Positions 24,901-38,103 of a DNA stretch of 64,000 bases are shown here, one piece after another. A program made the translations under genes and the position numbers. The notes below the pieces were generated by a model, which was given only the letters and a program-made list of their open reading frames with translations, was not told the DNA's origin and searched no databases. The DNA is taken from positions 24,404,488-24,468,487 of the forward strand of contig OZ024871.1 in NCBI GenBank assembly GCA_964017185.1, read 5' to 3'. This DNA comes from Rugalucina vietnamica. Lineage: Eukaryota > Mollusca > Bivalvia > Lucinida > Lucinidae. Each line of letters starts with the position of its first letter. Within the stretch, counting starts at the first letter, position 1.

Positions 24901-27900
24901 TCATCCTCTTTCAATCCTGATGAGACGTGCCACATACTTGTATATACTATACATCTATGTCGTAGTACTAGCGGCTTCCTGGCACAAGAGCTAGTTTGGG
25001 AGCAGGAGACCGAAAACTATCGAAAATGGAATTTTTTTGACACCCCCATGACATTGGGGGCCCTGGCTACCCATCTCATCCTCTTTCAATCCTGATGAGA
25101 CTTGCCACATACTTGTATATACTATACATCTATGTCGTAGTACTAGCGGCTTCCTGGCACAAGAGCTAGTTTGGGAGGAGGAGACCGAAAACTATCGAAA
25201 ATGGAATTTTTTGACACCCCCATGACATTGGGGGCCCTGGCTACCCATCTGATCCTCTTTCAATCCTGATGAGACTTGCCACATACTTGTATATACTATA
25301 CATCTATGTCGTAGTACTAGCGGCTTCCTGGCACAAGAGCTAGTTTGGGAGCAGGAAACCAAAAACTCTCGAAAATGGAATTTTTGACACCCCCATGACA
25401 TTGGGAGCCCGGGCTACCCATCTCATCCTCTTTCAATCCTGATGAGACTTGCCACATACTTGTATATAACATATACATTTATCACAGTACTAGCGGCTTC
25501 CTGGCACAAGAGCTAGTTTCGGATCAGTAGACCTAGAAGTGTCGAAAATAGCCAATTCTGTACAGGAAAATATGACCCTAGAGCCGTTGGGGGGCCTGGC
25601 TACCCTCCTCATCCTCTATCAATCCTAATGAGACTTGACACATACATTCATATATCATATACCTTTATTGCAGTATAAGCGGCTTTCTGGCACAAGAGCT
25701 AGTTTGGGATCAAGATACCGAGAAATATCGAAAATATTTTTTTGCACACCCCTCTGACATAGTGGGGGGTCTGGCTACCCATCTCATCCTCTTTCAATCC
25801 TGATGACACTTGCCACATACTTGTATATACTATACATCTATGTCGTAGTACTAGCGGCTTCCTGGCACAAGAGCTAGTTTGGGAGCAGGAAACCGAAAAC
25901 TCACGAAAATGGAATTTTTGACACCCCCCATGACATTGGGGGCCCTGGCTACCCATCTGATCCTCTTTCAATCCTGATGAGACTTGCCACATACTTGTAT
26001 ATACTATACATCTATGTCGTAGTACTAGCGGCTTCCTGGCACAAGAGCTAGTTTGGGAGCAGGAGACCGAAAACTATCGAAAATGGAATTTTTTGACACC
26101 CCCCATGACATTGGGGGCCCTGGCTACCCATCTCATCCTCTTTCAATCCTGATGAGACTTGCCACATACTTGTATATACTATACATCTATGTCGTAGTAC
26201 TAGCGGCTTCCTGGCACAAGAGCTAGTTTGGGAGCAGGAGACGGAAAACTATCGAAAATGGAATTTTCTGACACCCCCATGACATTGGGGGCCCTGGCTA
26301 CCCATCTCATCCTCTTTCAATCCTGATGAGACTTGCCACATACTTGTATATACTATACATCTATGTCGTAGTACTAGCGGCTTCCTGGCACAAGAGCTAG
26401 TTTGGGAGCAGGAGACCGAAAACTATCGAAAATGGAATTTTTTGACACCCCCATGACATTGGGGGCCCTGGCTACCCATCTCATCCTCTTTCAATCCTGA
26501 TGAGACTTGCCAAATACTTGTATATACTATACATTTATGTCGTAGTACTAGCGGCTTCCTGGCACAAGAGCTAGTTTGGGAGCAGGAGACCGAAAACTAT
26601 CGAAAATGGAATTTTTTGACACCCCCATGACATTGGGGGCCCTGGCTACCCATCTCATCCTCTTTCAATCCTGATGAGACTTGCCACATACTTGTATATA
26701 CTATACATCTATGTCGTAGTACTAGCGGCTTCCTGGCACAAGAGCTAGTTTGGGAGCAGGAAACCGAAAACTCTCGAAAATGGAATTTTTGACACCCCCA
26801 TGACATTGGGGGCCCTAGCTACCCATCTCATCCCCTTTCAATCCTGATGAGACTTGCCACATACTTGTATATACTATACATCTATGTCGTAGTACTAGCT
26901 GCTTCCTGGCACAAGAGCTAGTTTGGGAGCAGGAAACCGAAAACTATCGAAAATGGAATTTTTTGACACCCCCCATGACATTGGGGGCCCTGGCTACCCA
27001 TCTCATCCTCTTTCAATCCTGATGAGACTTGCCACATACTTGTATATACTATACATCTATGTCGTAGTACTAGCGGCTTCCTGGCACAAGAGCTAGTTTG
27101 GGAGCAGGAGACGGAAAACTATCAAAAATGGAATTTTTTGACACCCCCCATGACATTGGGGGCCCTGGCTACCCATCTGATCCTCTTTCAATCCTGATGA
27201 GACTTGCCACATACTTGTATATACTATACATCTATGTCGTAGTACTAGCGGCTTCCTGGCACAAGAGCTAGTTTGGGAGCAGGAAACCAAAAACTCTCGA
27301 AAATGGAATTTTTGACACCCCCCCATGACATTGGGAGCCCGGGCTACCCATCTCATCCTCTTTCAATCCTGATGAGACTTGCCACATACTTGTATATAAC
27401 ATATACATTTATCACAGTACTAGCGGCTTCCTGGCACAAGAGCTAGTTTCGGATCAGTAGACCTAGAAGTGTCGAAAATAGCCAATTCTGTACAGGAAAA
27501 TATGACCCTAGAGCCGTTGGGGGCCTGGCTACCCTCCTCATCCTCTATCAATCCTAATGAGACTTGACAAATACATTCATATATCATATACCTTTATTGC
27601 AGTATAAGCGGCTTTCTGGCACAAGAGCTAGTTTGGGATCAAGATACCGAGAAATATCGAAAATATTATTTTTGCACACCCCTCTGACATAGTGGTGGGT
27701 CTGGCTACCCATCTCATCCTCTTTCAATCCTGATGACACTTGCCACATACTTGTATATACTATACATCTATGTCGTAGTACTAGCGGCTTCCTGGCACAA
27801 GAGCTAGTTTGGGAGCAGGAATCCGAAAACTCACGAAAATGGAATTTTTGACACCCCCATGACATTGGGGGCCCTGGCTACCCATCTCATCCTCTTTCAA

Positions 27901-30900
27901 TCCTGATGAGACTTGCCACATACTTGTATATACTATACATCTATGTCGTAGTACTAGCTGCTTCCTGGCACAAGAGCTAGTTTGGGAGCAGGAGACCGAA
28001 AACTATCGAAAATGGAATTTTTTGACACCCCCCATGACATTGGGGGCCCTGGCTACCCATCTCATCCTCTTTCAATCCTGATGAGACTTGCCACATACTT
28101 GTATATACTATACATCTATGTCGTAGAACTAGCGGCTTCCTGGCACAAGAGCTAGTTTGGGAGGAGGAGACCGAAAACTATCGAAAATGGAATTTTTTGA
28201 CACCCCCATGACATTGGGGGCCCTGGCTACCCATCTCATCCTCTTTCAATCCTGATGAGACTTGCCACATAATTGTATATACTATACATCTATGTCGTAG
28301 TACTAGCGGCTTCCTGGCACAAGAGCTAGTTTGGGAGCAGGAGACCGAAAACTATCGAAAATTGAATTTTTTGACACCCCCCATGACATTTGGGGCCCTG
28401 GCTACCCATCTCATCCTCTTTCAATCCTGATGAGACTTGCCACATACTTGTATATACTATACATCTATGTCGTAGTACTAGCGGCTTCCTGGCACAAGAG
28501 CTAGTTTGGGGGCAGGAGACCGAAAACTATCGAAAATGGAAGTTTTTGACACCCAATTGACATTGGGGGCCCTGGCTACCCATCTCATCCTCTTTCAATC
28601 CTGATGAGACTTGCCACATACTTGTATATACTATACATCTATGTCGTAGTACTAGCTGCTTCCTGGCACATGAGCTAGTTTGGGAGCAGGAGACCGAAAA
28701 CTATCGAAAATGGTATTTTTGACACCCCCATGACATTGGGGGCCCTGGCTACTCATCTCATCCTCTTTCAATCCTGATGAGACTTGCCACATACTTGTAT
28801 ATACTATACATCTATGTCGTAGTACTAGCGGCTTCCTGGCACAAGAGCTAGTTTGGGAGCAGGAGACCGAAAACTATCGAAAATGGAATTTTTTGACACC
28901 CCCCATGACATTGGGGGCCCTGGCTACCCATCTCATCCTCTTTCAATCCTGATGAGACTTGCCACATACTTGTATATACTATACATCTATGTCGTAGTAC
29001 TAGCGGCTTCCTGGCACAAGAGCTAGTTTGGAAGCAGGAGACCGAAAACTATCGAAAATGGAATTTTTTGACACCCCCCATGACATTTGGGGCCATGGCT
29101 ACCCATCTCATCCTCTTTCAATCCTGATGAGACTTGCCACATACTTGTATATACTATACATCTATGTCGTAGTACTAGCGGCTTCCTGGCACAAGAGCTA
29201 GTTTGGGAGCAGGAAACCGAAAACTCTCGAAAATGGAATTTTTGACACCCCCATGACATTGGGGGCCCTGGCTACCCATCTCATCCTCTTTCAATCCTGA
29301 TGAGACTTGCCACATACTTGTATATACTATACATCTATGTCGTAGTACTAGCGGCTTCCTGGCACAAGAGCTAGTTTGGGAGCAGGAGACCGAAAACTAT
29401 CGAAAATGGAATTTTTTGACACCCCCATGACATTGGGGGCCCTGGCTACCCATCTCATCCTCTTTCAATCCTGATGAGACTTGCCACATACTTGTATATA
29501 CTATACATCTATGTCGTAGTACTAGCGGCTTTCTGGCACAAGAGCTAGTTTGGGAGGAGGAGACCGAAAACTATCGAAAATGGAATTGTTTGACACCCCC
29601 ATGACATTGGGGGCCCTGGCTACCCATCTCATCCTCTTTCAATCCTGATGAGACTTGCCACATACTTGTATATACTATACATCTATGTCGTAGTACTAGC
29701 GGCTTCCTGGCACAAGAGCTAGTTTGGGAGCAGGAAACCGAAAACTCTCGAAAATGGAATTTTTGACACCCCCATGACATTGGGGGCCCTAGCTACCCAT
29801 CTCATCCCCTTTCAATCCTGATGAGACTTGCCACATACTTGTATATACTATACATCTATGTCGTAGTACTAGCTGCTTCCTGGCACAAGAGCTAGTTTGG
29901 GAGCAGGAGACCGAAAACTATCGAAAATGGAATTTTTTGACACCCCCCATGACATTGGGGGCCCTGGCTACCCATCTCATCCTCTTTCAATCCTGATGAG
30001 ACTTGCCACATACTTGTATATACTATACATCTATGTCGTAGTACTAGCGGCTTCCTGGCACAAGAGCTAGTTTGGGAGCAGGAGACCGAAAACTATCGAA
30101 AATGGAATTTTTTGACACCCCCCATGACATTAGGGGCCCTGGCTACCCATCTCATCCTCTTTCAATCCTGATGAGACTTGCCACATACTTGTATATACTA
30201 TACATCTATGTCGTAGTACTAGCGGCTTCCTGGCACAAGAGCTAGTTTTGGAGCAGGAAACCGAAAACTCTCGAAAATGGAATTTTTGACACCCCCATGA
30301 CATTGGGGGCCCTGGCTACCCATCTCATCCTCTTTCAATCCTGATGAGACTTGCCACATACTTGTATATACTATACATCTATGTCGTAGTACTAGCTGCT
30401 TCCTGGCACAAGAGCTAGTTTGGGAGCAGGAGACCGAAAACTATCGAAAATGGAATTTTTTGACACCCCCCATGACATTGGGGGCCCTGGCTACCCATCT
30501 CATCCTCTTTCAATCCTGATGAGACTTGCCACATACTTGTATATACTATACATCTATGTCGTAGTACTAGCGGCTTCCTGGCACAAGAGCTAGTTTGGGA
30601 GGAGGAGACCGAAAACTATCGAAAATGGAATTTTTTGACACCCCCATGACATTGGGGTCCCTGGCTACCCATCTCATCCTCTTTCAATCCTGATGAGACG
30701 TGCCACATACTTGTATATACTATACATCTATGTCGTAGTACTAGCGGCTTCCTGGCACAAGAGCTAGTTTGGGAGCAGGAGACCGAAAACTATCGAAAAT
30801 GGAATTTTTTGACACCCCCATGACATTTTGGGCCCTGGCTACCCATCTCATCCTCTTTCAATCCTGATGAGACTTGCCAATTACTTGTATATACTATACA

Positions 30901-31097
30901 TCTATGTCGTAGTACTAGCGGCTCCCTGGCACAAGAGCTAGTTTGGGAGCAGGAAACCGAAAACTCTCGAAAATGGAATTTTTGACACCCCCATGACATT
31001 GGGGGCCCTAGCTACCCATCTCATCCCCTTTCAATCCTGATGAGACTTGCCACATACTTGTATATACTATACATCTATGTCGTAGTACTAGCTGCTT

Positions 31098-31317
31098 TCT
31101 TGTGCTGTTGGCGCCTTATGTATGTTTTCATATTTTTAGTTAAGTTAAGGTAACTGAGTGGCCACCTATTGGGAAAATAGCTGCCCATTCGGCTTACGAT
31201 TGTTTCATGGTATAAGTACCTGATTGTTAGTTTGGTTTTTTCCCACCTCGGTTTTTGGAGTGGGAATCTTTTTCTGATTGCGCCTTTTCCTGATCTTTGC
31301 CTACTTGTACCTTTTTC
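31098..31317 (+). mobile_element. SE1 short interspersed element inserted in satellite
   Basis: About 220 bp of non-satellite sequence splits a satellite unit between CTAGCTGCTT and TCCTGGCACAAG. It runs from TTGTGCTGTTGGCGCC to CTACTTGTACCTTTT. A nearly identical copy lies at 42,120-42,334 inside the retrotransposon, and older partial copies lie at 34,937, 48,968, 52,303 and 56,705. The target duplication is at most TT, no clear terminal inverted repeats are seen, and no Pol III boxes were recognised, so the class is unresolved (SINE, MITE or other). The 83-codon reverse-strand ORF here is not a gene. Confidence 0.85.
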
Positions 31318-33189
31318 CTGGCACAAGAGCTAGTTTGGGAGCAGGAGACCGAAAACTATCGAAAATGGAATTTTTTGACACCCCCCATGACATTTGGGGC
31401 CCTGGCTACCCATCTCATCCTCTTTCAATCCTGATGAGACTTGCCACATACTTGTATATACTATACATCTATGTCGTAGTACTAGCGGCTTCCTGGCACA
31501 AGAGCTAGTTTGGGAGCAGGAGACGGAAAACTATCGAAAATGGAATTTTTTGACACCCCCCATGACATTGGGGGCCCTGGCTACCCATCTGATCCTCTTT
31601 TAATCCTGATGAGACTTGCCACATACTTGTATATACTATACATCTATGTCGTAGTACTAGCGGCTTCCTGGCACAAGAGCTAGTTTGGGAGCAGGAAACC
31701 AAAAACTATCGAAAATGGAATTTTTGACACCCCCCATGACATTGGGAGCCCGGGCTACCCATCTCATCCATTTTCAATCCTGATGAGACTTGCCACATAC
31801 TTGTATATAACATATACATTTATCACAGTACTAGCGGCTTCCTGGCACAAGAGCTTGTTTCGGATCAGTAGACCTAGAAGTGTCGAAAATAGCCAATTCT
31901 GTTCAGGAAAATATGACCCTAGAGCCGTTGGGGGGCCTGGCTACCCTCCTCATCCTCTATCAATCCTAATGAGACTTGACACATACATTCATATATCATA
32001 TACCTTTATTACAGTATAAGCGGCTTTCTGGCACAAGAGCTAGTTTGGGATCAAGATACCGAGAAATATCGAAAATATTTTTTTTGCACACCCCTCTGAC
32101 ATAGTGGGGGGTCTGGCTACCCATCTCATCCTCTTTCAATCCTGATGACACTTGCCACATACTTGTATATACTATACATCTATGTCGTAGTACTAGCGGC
32201 TTCCTGGCACAAGAGCTAGTTTGGGAGCAGGAAACCGAAAACTCACGAAAATGGAATTTTTGACACCCCCCATGACATTGGGGGCCCTGGCTACCCATCT
32301 CATCCTCTTTCAATCCTGATGAGACTTGCCACATACTTGTATATACTATACATCTATGTCGTAGTACTAGCTGCTTCCTGGCACAAGAGCTAGTTTGGGA
32401 GCAGGAGACCGAAAACTATCGAAAATGGAATTTTTTGACACCCCCCATGACATTGGGGGCCCTGGCTACCCATCTCATCCTCTTTCAATCCTGATGAGAC
32501 TTGCCACATACTTGTATATACTATACATCTATGTCGTAGTACTAGCGGCTTCCTGGCACAAGAGCTAGTTTGGGAGCAGGAGACGGAAAACTATCGAAAA
32601 TGGAATTTTTTGACACCCCCATGACATTGGGGGCCCTGGCTACCCATCTCATCCTCTTTCAATCCTAATGAGACTTGCCACATACTTGTATTTACTATAC
32701 ATCTATGTCGTAGTACTAGCGGCTTCCTGGCACAAGAGCTAGTTTGGGAGCAGGAGACCGAAAACTATCGAAAATGGAATTTTTTGACACCCCCATGACA
32801 TTGGGGGCCCTGGCTACCCATCTCATCCTCTTTCAATCCTGATGAGACTTGCCACATACTTGTATATACTATATATCTATGTCGTAGTACTAGCGGCTTC
32901 CTGGCACAAGAGCTAGTTTGGGTGCAGGAGACAGAAAACTATCGAAAATGGAATTTTTAACACCCCCATGACATTTGGGGCCCTGGCTACCCATCTCATC
33001 CTCTTTCAATCCTGATGAGACTTGCCACATACTTGTATATACTATACATCTATGTCGTAGTACTAGCGGCTTCCTGGCACAAGAGCTAGTTTGGGAGCAG
33101 GAAACCAAAAACTCTCGAAAATGGAATTTTTGACACCCCCCATGACATTGGGAGCCCAAGCTACCCATCTCATCCTCTTTCAATCCTGA

Positions 33190-33610
33190 TGAGACTTGAC
33201 ACAAAACTTCATAGGACATATATCTATATTCAAGCATAAGTGGCTTGCTGGCACAAGAGCTGGTTTGGGAGCAGGAGACCGAGGAATATAAAAAACCGCA
33301 TTTTAGACACCCCCTCTGACTTTTGGCGCCCTGACTACCCTTCGGATCCTCTTTCAATCCTGATGAAACTTTCCACAAACCTTCATAGAACATTTATCTA
33401 TATCGCAGTATAAGCGGCTTGCTGGCACAAGAGCTGGATTCGGAACAGAATCTCGAGAAATATGGAAAGAAGCATTTTTGACCCCCCCCCCCCTCTGACT
33501 TTTGGCGCCCTGACTACTGAGACTTACCACAAACCTTCATACAACATGTATCTATATTGCAGTATAAGCTGCTTGCCTAAACAAGAGCTAGTACGGGAAC
33601 AGGAGTTGTT
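33190..33610 (-). repeat. Diverged satellite units at the array edge
   Basis: Two to three units are recognisable only by landmarks such as GGCACAAGAGCTGG, GGAGCAGGAG and CTCTTTCAATCCTGATGA. They differ from the array core at many positions (CTTCATAGAACAT in place of CTTGTATATACTATAC). Divergence increases to the right and the last partial unit ends near GGGAACAGGAG at 33,605. This is the decay gradient expected where homogenisation stops at a satellite margin. Confidence 0.85.
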
Positions 33611-34432
33611 TTGACATGAACCACTTTTACTGGGCAGGTCCAGATGAAATTTTCATCCAACTTTTTTTTTCTTCTGCTAGATGAAATTTTCACCGGATGA
33701 AATTTTCATCCAACTTGACGCCAACTTCTACATCTTGGTTAGGTACCTTTGACAGCTTAGTAACATACAAAGAGTAAAAATTTTATACTTTTTTTATTTT
33801 TATTTATTTTATTTATTTAATTTTATTTCTTTTTTTTATGTGATGAGAGGGGGGTGATTTTATTTCTTCTTTTTTATTATTGGGCACCACTTGACTTTCT
33901 ACAAATTTTATATTACTTTTTGCATTAAAAGACGCATGTGCAATTAAGTAATGAATATTCATTATGTTCACTTTTTATTGAAAACTATATTTTGTTAAAA
34001 AAAAAAAAATAAATAAAAAATAAAGAATAAAGAATTTTAGGGATTTGAACAGAGGAATCACTGAGAATCTAAAAAATTATTTTCTCTGGCCTTACTGATC
34101 ATTACAACACTCTTACACACAATACCAGATTATTGCTTCAGAACCAAAATCCCTCCAGTTCATAAAAGATAATTAAGTGGCTATCAAAACACAGCATGTA
34201 CTTCTTTTCTGACAATATCCTAATTATGGTGGTCCTACCTTGAACAACATGAGGTCACAACCATATGGTACACATAAAATGATAGTGCTACTCTCACCCC
34301 TTATTTGTGCCAATTAATAATGTTATATGTTTACTTCTTCCTATGGTTTGTCTTGCATTTTTTATTCATTTCATTCGGAGGCGATATGGCATATAGTAAA
34401 TTCAAATTTCAAATCTGATTTTGGTACCATGT
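33611..34432. other. AT-rich intergenic stretch with a small palindrome repeat
   Basis: No gene is seen. ACCACTTTTACTGGGCAGG (33,616) matches the head of the SINE at 47,908-48,165 and is probably a fragment. The 15-bp palindrome GATGAAATTTTCATC occurs twice (near 33,644 and 33,693) with a partial copy between. The remainder is T- and A-rich low-complexity sequence. Confidence 0.6.
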
Positions 34433-34680
34433 TATTTGAGCCGTGATGCAAAAAAACTGGTCTGCATGATTTCAAAACGGGTCCGACACAAACCAGTCTG
34501 TGCAGCCGCAGTCAACAGTTAGAAGCTTGAAAATTCGGAATTAGAAAGATTTGAGACATTGTACTATCTATTGGTCCAAGACAAAGGGGCTTAGCTCCTT
34601 GCAGTTACAGTACAGTTGATCTGTGTCTTTGTTTAAAGGTATGCAAAACGCCGATTTTCTCATGATGCAGCATATTTGAT
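34433..34680 (+). mobile_element. Palindromic MITE-like repeat, copy 1
   Basis: About 245 bp beginning TTTGAGCCGTGATGC and ending TTCTCATGATGCAGCATA, with degenerate terminal inverted repeats (GAGCC / CTCATGATGC). Inside is GGGTCCGACACAAACC and a second inverted segment ACAAAGGGGCTTAGC...TGTGTCTTTGT. Copy 2 at 35,202-35,435 is the same sequence in the opposite orientation. No target duplication could be fixed. Confidence 0.7.
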
Positions 34681-34700
34681 AAAAAAAATGTTTGCTTGTT

Positions 34701-34880
34701 TGAATTAATGCTTTACGTCCCAGTCAACAACAATGGTCATGTCGGGACTTTTACCCAACATTATGATGTCATGACTCTTAAAATGTGCTTCATAAATATA
34801 ACCACCAAATAAAGCCAATGAGGCTTATATGCATGGGTGATTTGACTAAACCACTTTTCCTTGGCTGACTCTGAAAAAAG
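34701..34880 (-). mobile_element. SINE fragment (GGGACGTAAA-tail family)
   Basis: Read on the reverse strand it ends GGGACGTAAAGCATTAATTC followed by AAACAAGCAAAC, a SINE-like 3' tail. It shares the body CATGACATCATAATGTTGGG with copies at 39,787 and 47,908. The head (left part on the reverse strand) is lost or degraded at TGGCTGACTC. Confidence 0.65.
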
Positions 34881-34936
34881 TAAAAATAAGAAAAAAGTAA
34901 AAATAAGTTTAGCAAGAAGTTTGTTGAGGATGATAT

Positions 34937-35095
34937 CGTACTATGGGAAAGAGCTACTCACTCGGCTTACGATGTTTTCTTAGAATAAGTACTGGATTGT
35001 TAATTTGTTTTTTCCACCTCAGTTTTTGGAGTGGGAATTTCTTTCTCATCGTGCCATTTCCTGGTCATTGCCTACTTTAACTTCAACATGCCCAA
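34937..35095 (+). mobile_element. SE1 element, old partial copy
   Basis: Shares ACTCGGCTTACGAT, AATAAGTACTGGATTGTTAA, TTTTTGGAGTGGGAAT and TCATTGCCTACTT with the full SE1 copies at 31,098 and 42,120, but with many substitutions and no 5' part. Confidence 0.75.
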
Positions 35096-35201
35096 TGTAT
35101 GTGAATTATGTTGCTAGAAAATCTGTCTGATATTTCTCACCATTGATGATTTGGCCCAGGCTATGCAGTCAACTTAAGGTTTATAATGCTTTAAATTTCA
35201 C

Positions 35202-35435
35202 ATATGAGTCGCGTCATGAGAAAACTAGATTTTTGCATATGAGAAAACAAAGGCGCAGATACCTGTAACTGCACAGCTGATCAGCGCCTTTGTTTTCGCT
35301 ACATGGATAGTACAATTTCTCTTCTTACATCTGAAATTTCAAGCTTCTAGCCTGATTCTGTGACTGTACAGATCGGTTTGTGTCAGACCGGGTCGAAATC
35401 CCCGAAGATTGGTATTCTTGTATTGTGGCTCATAT
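35202..35435 (-). mobile_element. Palindromic MITE-like repeat, copy 2 (inverted)
   Basis: Starts CATATGAGTCGCGTCATGAG and ends ATTGTGGCTCATAT, giving terminal inverted repeats around ATATGAGYC. The interior has a strong hairpin (ACAAAGGCGCAG / CTGATCAGCGCCTTTGT) and matches copy 1 in reverse complement (GTTTGTGTCAGACCGGG against CGGGTCCGACACAAAC). It is better preserved than copies 1 and 3. Confidence 0.75.
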
Positions 35436-35894
35436 AAAGGGATTACATGCGCATTGATTGCATGGCTGACACACAGGATTTTTTTTTCTCATAACATGGC
35501 TCTGTAATCAAAATTACATGTGCATGTTAATATACATGTATATGAACAAGGAAAAGAAAACAACAAGTAATGAAACAGTCAAAAATAATATATTGTGTAT
35601 TTTAAAGCAAATAACTTCACAAAATAACTTTCCAAATACATGTACATGTAGAATGCATGTTTGGCAATATTTTTCTGCTTTAAAATTTCCCATCCCCAAC
35701 AAACTCAATTTCAATTTGTTTATTGCAGTGAAATAAGATTTCTTTTATTCAAGTATATATTGACTGTAGTCATAGAATCATGTAACAGATTTGCCGCTTC
35801 AAATATAAAAAAAATCTTTTTTGTTAGTACATGTAGCATTATGTAGGACAATTCACAAGTCTATGCTTTTCAAGAACAAATTATACATGTTTTA

Positions 35895-36022
35895 CACTTG
35901 TTTGTCTAGATAAGTGCCTTTGTTTTTCACTTCATAGATACACTACAATCTCCATTCCCATAGTCCTAACTTTCAAACCTCTGACCTGTTCAGAAACTCC
36001 AGAAGCAGTTTTTCTCATACTG
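35895..36022 (-). mobile_element. Palindromic MITE-like repeat, copy 3 (partial)
   Basis: Retains GTGCCTTTGTTTTTCACTTC, TAACTTTCAAACCTCTGACC and TTTTTCTCATACTGTGAC in the same order as copy 2, with weaker identity. Confidence 0.55.
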
Positions 36023-36040
36023 TGACTGAACTTGCAATGT

Positions 36041-36245
36041 CTTTTTTTTTTTTTTTTTGGATTCAGTTTTACGTCCCTTTCAAGCTTTTTCACTCATATC
36101 GAGACGAATCAATCGGTAGGTGGGGCGAAAACCGGAGTACCCGGGGAAAAACCACCTGACACACCCGCAAGCAGAACATGGCTTGTCTCACATATGAATT
36201 CGTGCCCCGTGCGAGGCGCGAACCCACATCGGTGAGAGCAATGTC
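36041..36245 (-). mobile_element. tRNA-derived SINE
   Basis: On the reverse strand it reads a B-box-like GGGTTCGCGCCTC (36,215 region), then TGAGACAAGCCATG, then the central GGTGGTTTTTCCCCGGGTAC and finally GGGACGTAAAACTGAATCC followed by A-runs. This gives the order tRNA-like head, conserved core, A-rich tail. The T-run at 36,042-36,059 is the tail on the opposite strand. A second member lies at 63,262-63,452. The A box is not clear. Confidence 0.7.
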
Positions 36246-36447
36246 TTTTAACAATGAGTTTAATTTTAACAATGCAAAATAAACTTATGCTTAAATTGAA
36301 AATAAAACTGAAATCTCATATGCTGACCATTGAGGGCACCAAGCTGAAAATGAAAAGATCATGTTTGGCTTACCCTGCTTCACGAAGAAAGAAACATGTA
36401 GAGGCAATGATGCTGGTTTGGACAGGATTTGAAAGTTTTTTGTTTTG

Positions 36448-36483
<36 letters not shown>

Positions 36484-36720
36484 ACAACAACAAAAAAAAC
36501 AACTGTATAAGCTTGTAGATTGTAAAACAGCCTTTTCTTTTCTCTATGGATCTATACGATATAATGCAGCAGTTTGCACAAGTAAACCATTATGCATACA
36601 TCCTGTAGACCAAAACTTAATATGGTAAGTTCAGTGTCAAACATATGTATATTCCTAAAATTCCTAGAGTTAAATTGATGATAAAAAACAAATACTGTTA
36701 TTTCATATCATATGAGAGAA

Positions 36721-36752
<32 letters not shown>
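36246..36752. other. Intergenic, with two long T-runs
   Basis: No gene is supported. Long T homopolymers lie at about 36,436-36,476 and 36,723-36,753; the second abuts the 5' end of the next mobile element. Confidence 0.6.
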
Positions 36753-36757
<5 letters not shown>

Positions 36758-38103
36758 CTCCCCCCGACAGGGTCGGGAGACATATTGTTTTTCCCCGTGC
36801 GTCTGTCCGTCTGTCTGTCCGTCTGTCCGTCCGTCTGTCCGTCACAAATCGTGTCCGCTCTATAACTTGAAAACCGTTAAAGATTTTTCAATGAAACTTG
36901 GTACACTTGTAAACCACGATGAAACGATGTGTCATGCACAAGAACCATAACTCTAGCTTGAGTATTTTTGGAGTTATTTCCCTTTGATTATTTTCGATAC
37001 AATTTCGTGTCCGCTATATAACTTGAAAACCATGAAAGATTTTTCAATGAAACTTGGTACACTTGTAGACCACGACGAGACGATGTGTCATGCACAAGAA
37101 CCATAACTCTGGCTTGAGTATTTTTGGAGTTATTACCCTTTGATTATTTTCCATACAATTTCGTGTCCGCTGTATAACTTGAAAACTGTTTAAGATTTTT
37201 CAATAAAACTTGGTACACTTATTGAGCATGATCAGACGATGTGTCATGCACAAGAACCATAACTCTGGCTTGAGTATTTTATGAGTTATTTCCCTTTGAT
37301 TATTTTCCATACAATTTCGTGTCCGCTTTATAACTCGAAAATCGTAAGAGTTATTTCAGTGAAACTTGGTACACTTATAAAGCACGATGAGATCACGTGT
37401 CGTGCTAAAGAACCATAACTCTTGCTTGCATATCTTTGGAGTAATTTCCCTTTGATTATTTTCCATACAATTTCGTGTCCACCCTATAACTTGAAAACCG
37501 TAAGAGAAATTTCAGTGAAACTTGGTACACTTATAAAGCATGATGAGACGTTATGTCATGCACAAGAATTATAACTCTTACTTTCATATCTTTGGAGTTA
37601 TTTCCCTTTGATTATTTTTCCATACAATTTCATGTCCACTGTATAACTTGAAAACCATAAGAAATATTTCAATGAAACTTAGTACACTTATAAAGCACTA
37701 TGAGATGATGTGTCATGCTAAAGAACCATAACTCTTGCTTGCATATCTTTGGAGTTATTTCCCTTTGATTATTTTTCATTCAATTTCGTGTCTGCTCTAT
37801 AACTCAAAAACCATTAGAGATTTTTCAATGAAACATGGTACACTTATAAAGCATGATGCACAAGAATCATTACTCTTGCTTTCATATCTTTGGAGTTATT
37901 TCCCTTTGATTATTTTCCAAACATTTTCGTGCCCCCTGTATAACTTGAAAACCGTAAGAGATATTTCAATGAAACTTGGTACACTTATAAAACAGAATGA
38001 CAGGATATGTGATGCACAAGAACTATATCTCTTGCTTGCATATTTTGGACATGCACGTAGAAAGGGGGGAGACATCAGTTTTCACATAGAAAACAAATTC
38101 TAG
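36753..38103 (+). mobile_element. Pearl/Helentron-like non-autonomous element, family A
   Basis: The 5' end is a hairpin (TATGTCTCCC paired with GGGAGACATA, 36,753-36,784), followed by a GTCC/GTCT microsatellite (36,801-36,843). About eight tandem core repeats of 156 bp follow, with TCGTGTCCGC at 36,849, 37,005, 37,161 and 37,317 and then about every 156 bp; the last interval is shortened to about 141 bp. The 3' part has GGGGGGAGACAT, complementary to the 5' hairpin arm, then a short hairpin GTTTTC/GAAAAC and the end AAATTCTAG before a T-run. A CTAG-T end after a hairpin is typical of rolling-circle (Helitron-type) elements. Bivalve Pearl elements have this microsatellite plus ~160-bp core layout. 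No coding capacity; ORFs over it are spurious. Confidence 0.8.

Noticed and set aside
31075..31326. 83-codon reverse-strand ORF
   Set aside because: It is the antisense of the SE1 element; no domain, and the frame is not shared with other SE1 copies.
36645..38103. ORFs of 101 and 122 codons
   Set aside because: They translate a T-run plus the microsatellite and the 156-bp core repeat of the family A element.
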